DNA of 64,000 nt from positions 138,807 to 202,806 of the forward strand of contig PYSS01000015.1 of the NCBI GenBank assembly GCA_003049465.1, written 5' to 3'. The position numbers were made by a program, and so were the translations under genes. The first letter of the stretch is position 1, and each line of letters starts with the position of its first letter. This document shows, piece after piece, positions 59,006 through 64,000 of this stretch. This DNA is from Magnaporthiopsis rhizophila (taxonomy: Eukaryota; Ascomycota; Sordariomycetes; Magnaporthales; Magnaporthaceae). Below the pieces are notes generated by a model, which saw only the letters and a program-made list of their open reading frames with translations, did no database searches and had not been told where the DNA came from.

Positions 59006-62000
59006 ATGTCGTCAGCCACGACCGGCTCGAAGCTGGCACAAAACAACCGGAATCTCCCTCACGGGACGAACCCGCCGTGCCCCGGTGGCCCCAGCCACAG
59101 CAACGACAGGGACGACTGGGAGGACTGGTCAGACGAAGATCCCTACACGGCGGACGACAGCGAGGACTTGCTCGTCGTCCTGGAGGATGCCGAGGGCTCG
59201 CTGTCACCCCGGTCAAGGGGGGCCCCTCTTCCATCCCGCAAGTCCAGCGTCTTGCTCCCTGAAAACGCTTATGCTTCCGCATCGAGACCAGTGCGTCCCC
59301 GGTCCGGGGCCAGACAAAAGGCCCAGAACAGCCGGGCGGCCATCAAGGTGGTGACGGACATGACAAAGTTCCGCAAACAGCAGCAACGGCTGAAGATGTC
59401 CGCCGAGGCCGATGCCAGACGTGGACAGTTTGCCGACCTTGCCGCTCTTCAGGCCTTGGAGGGCGACCAGTCGCAGGCGTCGGTTGGCAGCTGGCACTGG
59501 CTCGGGGAAACGCAGGCCGCCAAGCCGGGCGGCGGCAAGTCGAGGATGTCGCGGCTGAGGGCCGAGGGCGCCCGGGGCTCTACGCAGCACGATCTTTCGC
59601 CGAGCGATCGTCCCATAATGATCGGGCTCGCCTTCGCATCCGATGAAGCCGTGGCCCGGGCTGCTGCCAGTCCCCAGAGCTCCTTGGCCGAGACACCAGT
59701 AGGATGGCCGGGCAGGAATCAGAGATACCTACCAGGCCAGAGGAGCGAGCAGGCTCAGATGCGCTCGGTATGGTCGCCGGACACCGAGGACGCCGACTCG
59801 CCACGAACCGTATCCGAACTCTCCCCGCAGACAGCCAACAGCGTGATCACCCCGCGGAGCGCTCCTCCCGTTCCAGCCGTACCTCTTAGCTTCAGGGAAA
59901 CGCAACGGATCAAGGGAACACAGGCCGAGGAGGAGTACGATGACAACTTCACGCCTGTCACCCTGTTCGAGGAGGATGGCAGCCCGGTTCTCTCGCGCAA
60001 GGCCACGACCAAGTCAACCAAATCAAGCAAGTCGACAAAGTCGAAAGGGCATGCCAGATCTCCCGCCACTTCTATTGGCACCCCCTCAGGATGGTGGGAT
60101 CATATTCGCTCGCCCTTCATTGAGCAGGCTAGCATCACCCCTGCCATAGAGCAGGCCAACAACAACCCCTTCAAGCCCAAATCACCGAGCCAGGAGACTG
60201 AGCCGCAAACTGCCAAGGAGAGCGCGGATCCCGACGAGTGGTGGGTTGAGCAAGATACCAAGAAAGGCCACCCAGCCGGCGCGACTGAGGCTAGGCCTTT
60301 GAGCATCTCGGTGGCTGCTGCAAACATGATCATGCAAACGACCAGCCCTAGACAGCCGCCATCTCCGGTGGTTGCATCGTCGTCGAGCGCTACCCCCAAC
60401 CCGCAGCCCAATTCCCGGTTTGAGGCCGGGCCTCAGACCGACGCTCAGCCCTCGGAGCAGTCTCATTCGGAGAAGGCGAGGATTCTCGCCCAGGAAAACG
60501 AGGCCCCGGTTGAGCAACCTCCTCCGTACTCACCTCCTAACAAGCAGGGCCCACTGCGATATCGGGCCGTGTTTCCCCCAGGTCACCCCCTGTGTGCGCA
60601 ATTTCCGCCCTCCCCAGGACCTATATCTCCAGGTCTGGCGAACGCGATGACGTCCCAAGGTGCTATCAACATGGCCGAGGTGCCCCTGACGCCGGCGGCG
60701 GATCAACCAAGCGCCCAGATCCAGGCCAGGGGTGCGCCTTTGCCGACTCGCGTACCGGGATCGTATCCCACAGGCGACCAGTTCCTGGCCATGGCCGGCG
60801 ACTCACCGGCGGCGAGGGTGGAGCGGCAGAGGCAGCAGCACGAGAAAGAGGACGCAGTGGCGCACAGGGTTGGAGGCTTCTGGAGAGGGCGTGGCTGCAT
60901 TCCTGCCAGTGGCTGTTATGGGAGGTCGGGCCGTGAGGGCCGCAAGAGACGTCGGGTGTGGCTGGGCGTCTGTCTTGCCGCGACCATGATCATTGTGCTC
61001 ATCACCGTGCTGCTCGTGGTGCTCCTCCCAAAAAGGGGCCAACCGGCGCCACAGGAGTCTATGTGGTTGAACCTGACCAACTACCCGCCGGTGCCGACAG
61101 GCGTTCTCACGGTCGTCGGGGCAGATAACTCGGAGATCGTGACGACCTGCGTGGCGCCGTCGACGCTGTGGAGCTGCACCCTGCCAAAGGATCAGCAAGC
61201 GGCAAACAAGCCGAACGAGGCGAACCAGCCTACGTTCGTGATCCAGATCCAGTTCGACAACAGCACGAGGCAGTTTTGGAACGTGCCTGACGGAGCAGCT
61301 CCGACCTTTACGCCGATCGCTACCGGGGAGGCCAATAACGTATTCGAAAAGCCAACCCAGACACCTGGCTCGGCTGTCCCGACGGCTGGCCTGGGCAGCG
61401 ACCTCGCCGGATCGCGCAACCTGTCGAGAAGCGCGGGCAAGCGAGAAGCCCCGGGGCGACCTACGCTCACCGCGCGAGCAGCGGCTGGCATCAAGGCGCT
61501 GCTTATGCGGGATGGCGCTGCGGCAGCTAATCCCAACTTTACGCCTGTGCCGGCGCCACCGCCCTTCCAGGACATGTGGTTCCTCGGAAACACGACCGAC
61601 AAGATCCGCTCGGAGCGCAAGGCCGGCGAGGCGACGCCCTTCTTCATCAGCTTCCTGCCCTCGCTCAACGCGTCGGCGGGCCCAAACATGCTGGCGCGAC
61701 GAGGGCTTGGCAACGGCATCTCGGTCTTCGATCCGCTCGTCAACAGCAGCGCCGCGGCGGCGGCAGACGTGGACCGGCTCGTGCCCAGGCCTGAGGTGAA
61801 CGCGGACGGGACGCCGGCGCCGGCGCGCATGCTTCCGCGGCAGGTCCTGCAGCAGCCGCTGCGGCTGTTCGACCGGGGTCTCGAGACGGAGCACTACGGG
61901 TTCTACACGTACTTCAACAAGACCATCTACGTCAAGTCGCTCCAGGGGCCGACCAACGAGACGGCGCGGCCGGGCGAGGTGCCGGCGGACCGGGACGGCG

Positions 62001-62452
62001 GGGCGCTGCCGAGCGAGGCCAAGAGCATCGTGATCTGGGGGTGGACGCGGCTGCACGTGCAGATCTGGACGCGGCGCGGCAAGAGCACGCGGCTGCTCAG
62101 CCGGGACGGGCGCGCGACAGAGGGTCTGAGCGAGAAGCAGGCGTGGGAGGTCCGGCGGCCCGGCACGTTCCCCTACCCGATCACGGTGCGCGAGGACACG
62201 CACGGCGGCGACCGCGACGGCAAGGGAACCGTGACGTACAACATCACGGACCGCGGCCAGTTCGACACGAGCAAGGTCGGGCTCCAGTTCAACAACGTCG
62301 GCGCCGGCGGCGAGTGGGTCAACCCGCGCGGCCTCGGCTTCAACCCCAGCTACGGCGGCATCGACGGCGGCACGGGCGGCTGCAAGTGCGCGTGGACCAA
62401 CTTTCTGAACCTCGGCGGCAGCGTGATCGGAAAGAGGGACGACGGCGCATGA
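59006..62452 (+). CDS. Single-pass membrane glycoprotein with long disordered cytosolic domain
   Basis: A single exon of 1148 residues. Residues 1-640 are low complexity and charged, with Ser/Thr-Pro sites, KSTKSSKSTKSK (about 335-346) and PPPYSPP (near 510), suggesting binding or phosphorylation sites. A Lys/Arg stop-transfer signal and helix follow at about 650-674 (VWLGVCLAATMIIVLITVLLVVLL). The last 470 residues should be outside or luminal: several N-glycosylation sequons (NLT, NST, NTT, NAS, NSS, NKT), a TTCVAPSTLWSCTLP cysteine pair and a conserved-looking end (GFNPSYGGIDGGTGGCKCAW). I do not recognise an enzyme. I vaguely recall relatives labelled "glycoprotease family protein" in fungal annotations; nothing here supports protease activity, and the real glycoprotease relative is the next gene. 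The upstream in-frame ATG at 58883 lies in leader-like sequence, so 59006 was preferred. Confidence 0.72.
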   Translation: MSSATTGSKLAQNNRNLPHGTNPPCPGGPSHSNDRDDWEDWSDEDPYTADDSEDLLVVLEDAEGSLSPRSRGAPLPSRKSSVLLPENAYASASRPVRPRSGARQKAQNSRAAIKVVTDMTKFRKQQQRLKMSAEADARRGQFADLAALQALEGDQSQASVGSWHWLGETQAAKPGGGKSRMSRLRAEGARGSTQHDLSPSDRPIMIGLAFASDEAVARAAASPQSSLAETPVGWPGRNQRYLPGQRSEQAQMRSVWSPDTEDADSPRTVSELSPQTANSVITPRSAPPVPAVPLSFRETQRIKGTQAEEEYDDNFTPVTLFEEDGSPVLSRKATTKSTKSSKSTKSKGHARSPATSIGTPSGWWDHIRSPFIEQASITPAIEQANNNPFKPKSPSQETEPQTAKESADPDEWWVEQDTKKGHPAGATEARPLSISVAAANMIMQTTSPRQPPSPVVASSSSATPNPQPNSRFEAGPQTDAQPSEQSHSEKARILAQENEAPVEQPPPYSPPNKQGPLRYRAVFPPGHPLCAQFPPSPGPISPGLANAMTSQGAINMAEVPLTPAADQPSAQIQARGAPLPTRVPGSYPTGDQFLAMAGDSPAARVERQRQQHEKEDAVAHRVGGFWRGRGCIPASGCYGRSGREGRKRRRVWLGVCLAATMIIVLITVLLVVLLPKRGQPAPQESMWLNLTNYPPVPTGVLTVVGADNSEIVTTCVAPSTLWSCTLPKDQQAANKPNEANQPTFVIQIQFDNSTRQFWNVPDGAAPTFTPIATGEANNVFEKPTQTPGSAVPTAGLGSDLAGSRNLSRSAGKREAPGRPTLTARAAAGIKALLMRDGAAAANPNFTPVPAPPPFQDMWFLGNTTDKIRSERKAGEATPFFISFLPSLNASAGPNMLARRGLGNGISVFDPLVNSSAAAAADVDRLVPRPEVNADGTPAPARMLPRQVLQQPLRLFDRGLETEHYGFYTYFNKTIYVKSLQGPTNETARPGEVPADRDGGALPSEAKSIVIWGWTRLHVQIWTRRGKSTRLLSRDGRATEGLSEKQAWEVRRPGTFPYPITVREDTHGGDRDGKGTVTYNITDRGQFDTSKVGLQFNNVGAGGEWVNPRGLGFNPSYGGIDGGTGGCKCAWTNFLNLGGSVIGKRDDGA

Positions 62453-63004
62453 GAGACGGCGAGCCCTGACTGGCGGGGAGGGTAATCTGATTTTATGTTT
62501 TTGATAATTTCTTTGTTTGTCACCTAGTTCCAGTCTGGCATCATGATGCGTTTACAGCGGAGGTGCATAGCATGGGTTGGAGTTACAGGTGACATTGATT
62601 TATATACGGAAAGGCCTCCATCGACGAGGCCGTCTTTATGGTTTAAAAACTGTCAATTTCCCTCGGTTGCGTCGAGAGACGGAGATAGAAAATAGTCAGA
62701 AAAAAAAAAACTCTTAATACCTATATCTTGTATCCACGCATGGAAGTTATTGCATGAGCAGCTCAGAGCGCGAGACAGTGTTGGATACATCCCCAGCGAA
62801 TGGTGGTGGGCTGTGCCCAAAGAGGCAAGCATGGGTTCTCAATGAATTCTGGGGCTTGATTTTTCAGCGTCACCCCTCCACTCTCACTTCGCCATGCTTG
62901 AGCTGATAGCAACTCGAAGCCTAGAACCCCCGACAATGTCATAAGAAACGATAAAATCGCACTTTATTTCTTCTCATTTCTTTCTTTAATACGTCTCCCA
63001 CTTC
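62453..63004. other. Intergenic region upstream of the Qri7 gene
   Basis: About 550 bases with an A-rich run near 62700-62711. No gene was seen. Confidence 0.5.
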
Positions 63005-64000
63005 ATGCCCTCGACCCGCCTTTGCGGGCGGCTGCGTGGTTCCGGGCCTCCTCGCCTGGCCGTTCTAGCTCAAGCCCAGTCAGGGGCGGCAGCACGCCTG
63101 CGGCCTCTGATCCGTCATCACTTGCAGACGCGCCTCAAGTCCACGGGCACGGGCACGGGCGCGGGGGAGGATGGAGATCAGGCCCAGCGGGATCCGGGAG
63201 GCTACGCCTCGTCGTCGTCCCTGTTGACGCTGGCCATCGAGACGTCCTGCGACGACACGGGCGTCGCCATAATCGAGAAGCGCGGCAACGCGGCCCGCCT
63301 ACTCTTCAACGAGCGCGTTACGGCCGACTGCCGCAGGTTCGGCGGCATCCAGCCCGCCGTGGCCGTCGCGTCGCACACGGCTCGCCTGCCCGGCCTGATC
63401 GACAAGGCACTGAGGTCTCTGGGACCCGTGGCAGAGCCGGGAAGGACGTTTCAGGTCAGGGACGGCCCGCCGAACGGACCTTCGCCACGCTGCCGTAGCA
63501 GCCCCTGGCTCGACCGCCGGGTGCCCGACTTCGTCAGCGTCACCCGCGGGCCCGGCATCCCCACCGCCCTGGCCGTAGGGCTCAACCTGGCCAAGGGCCT
63601 TGCGGTCGCCTGGCAGGTGCCGCTGGTGGGCGTCCACCACATGCAGGCGCACGCCCTGGCCCCGCGCATGGTCTCGGCCCTGGCCAACGGCGCCTCTACC
63701 TCTACCTGTTCCTCTTCTTCCTCCTCCGCCGCAATCTCGCCCAGCTTCCCCTTCCTGACGCTGCTGGTGTCGGGCGGCCACACGCTGCTCGTGCGCAGCA
63801 GCTCCCTCACCAGCCACCGCATCCTCGCGCGGGCGCACAACATCGCCATCGGCGACTGTCTGGACAAGGCCGCACGCGCCATCCTGCCGCCGGCGTGGCT
63901 GCCCGCCGAGTGGGTGGAGCGGAAGCCCCAGAAATCTTCGGGTTCGCCGTTGCCGTCGCCATCGCCATCGCCATCGCAGCCCGGATCCTCCGAGGGCAGG
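63005..64000 (+). CDS. QRI7: Mitochondrial tRNA t6A synthase subunit Qri7 (Kae1/TsaD family), partial
   Basis: Open from ATG 63005 to the window end (332 codons), so the C-terminus is missing. It makes threonylcarbamoyl-adenosine at position 37 of ANN-decoding tRNAs. The N-terminus is an Arg-rich presequence (about 1-50) typical of mitochondrial Qri7. The ASKHA fold begins at LLTLAIETSCDDTGVAIIE; SVTRGPGIPTALAVGLNLAKGLA and GVHHMQAHALAPR follow, the last holding the metal-binding HxxxH (HMQAH). LTLLVSGGHTLLV and NIAIGDCLDKAARAI are also present. A Ser-rich insert and a Pro/Ser run (SPSPSPSP) near the end are lineage additions. A 45-base stretch (63454-63498) starts with GT and ends with AG and could be spliced in frame, but is short for an intron. 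Confidence 0.9.
   Translation, partial: MPSTRLCGRLRGSGPPRLAVLAQAQSGAAARLRPLIRHHLQTRLKSTGTGTGAGEDGDQAQRDPGGYASSSSLLTLAIETSCDDTGVAIIEKRGNAARLLFNERVTADCRRFGGIQPAVAVASHTARLPGLIDKALRSLGPVAEPGRTFQVRDGPPNGPSPRCRSSPWLDRRVPDFVSVTRGPGIPTALAVGLNLAKGLAVAWQVPLVGVHHMQAHALAPRMVSALANGASTSTCSSSSSSAAISPSFPFLTLLVSGGHTLLVRSSSLTSHRILARAHNIAIGDCLDKAARAILPPAWLPAEWVERKPQKSSGSPLPSPSPSPSQPGSSEGR

Noticed and set aside
60803..62203. 466-codon minus-strand ORF antisense to the membrane glycoprotein
   Set aside because: His/Arg/Pro-rich shadow of the coding strand, no recognisable sequence.

Overview
The window is nuclear DNA of a filamentous ascomycete (Pezizomycotina, most likely a Sordariomycete; I cannot go further). 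The evidence is GC-rich coding sequence, short introns of about 50-260 nt with GTAAGT/GTGAGT donors, two HET-domain (heterokaryon incompatibility) proteins, a fungal Ssr4, a Mnn10-type mannosyltransferase, secreted GH18 and GH16 enzymes and GPI-anchored Ser/Thr/Pro/Gly-rich wall protein. I rebuilt 20 protein genes, several from exons too short to stand out as ORFs.

Layout. 0.2-3.7 kb: PX-domain lipid regulator of the Lec1/YPR097W type (+). 4.4-8.9 kb: the iron-sulfur (SDHB, -) and flavoprotein (SDHA, +) subunits of succinate dehydrogenase, transcribed divergently from one 1.2 kb region that carries several CCAAT boxes. 9.5-10.9 kb: RanGAP (+). 12.6-14.3 kb: secreted GH18 chitinase (+). 15.2-19.4 kb: HET protein (-) interrupted by a CAG tract of about 249 triplets. 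20.3-22.1 kb: GPI-anchored wall protein (-). 23.9-25.0 kb: thymidylate synthase (+) with two MCB boxes upstream. 25.7-28.1 kb: Ssr4, a SWI/SNF-RSC subunit (-). 28.7-30.8 kb: 6-phosphogluconate dehydrogenase (-). 33.1-34.3 kb: a five-exon gene (-) for a secreted protein made of repeated six-cysteine modules, each module split by an intron at the same place. 37.1-38.0 kb: small secreted protein (+). 38.9-40.3 kb: mitochondrial PP2C of the Ptc7 type (+). 41.5-43.5 kb: GH125 mannosidase, type II membrane protein (+). 44.0-46.0 kb: second HET protein (-). 47.2-48.5 kb: GH16 glucanase-like protein with a proline-rich insert (+). 50.3-52.0 kb: GT34 mannosyltransferase (-). 56.7-57.0 kb: 58-residue CYSTM-like cysteine-tail protein (+). 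59.0-62.5 kb: single-pass membrane glycoprotein (+). 63.0 kb to the end: mitochondrial t6A enzyme Qri7 (+, cut by the window end).

Most of the window is core metabolism and housekeeping (respiration, pentose phosphate, dTMP synthesis, nuclear transport, chromatin, tRNA modification, Golgi glycosylation) interleaved with cell-surface and self-recognition genes. There is no operon-like or biosynthetic cluster. The most unusual items are the CAG expansion in the HET gene, the six-cysteine module gene, and the paired SDHA/SDHB promoter. No tRNA, rRNA, CRISPR or intact transposon was found; repeats are simple or short tandem ones plus one 22-bp inverted repeat.
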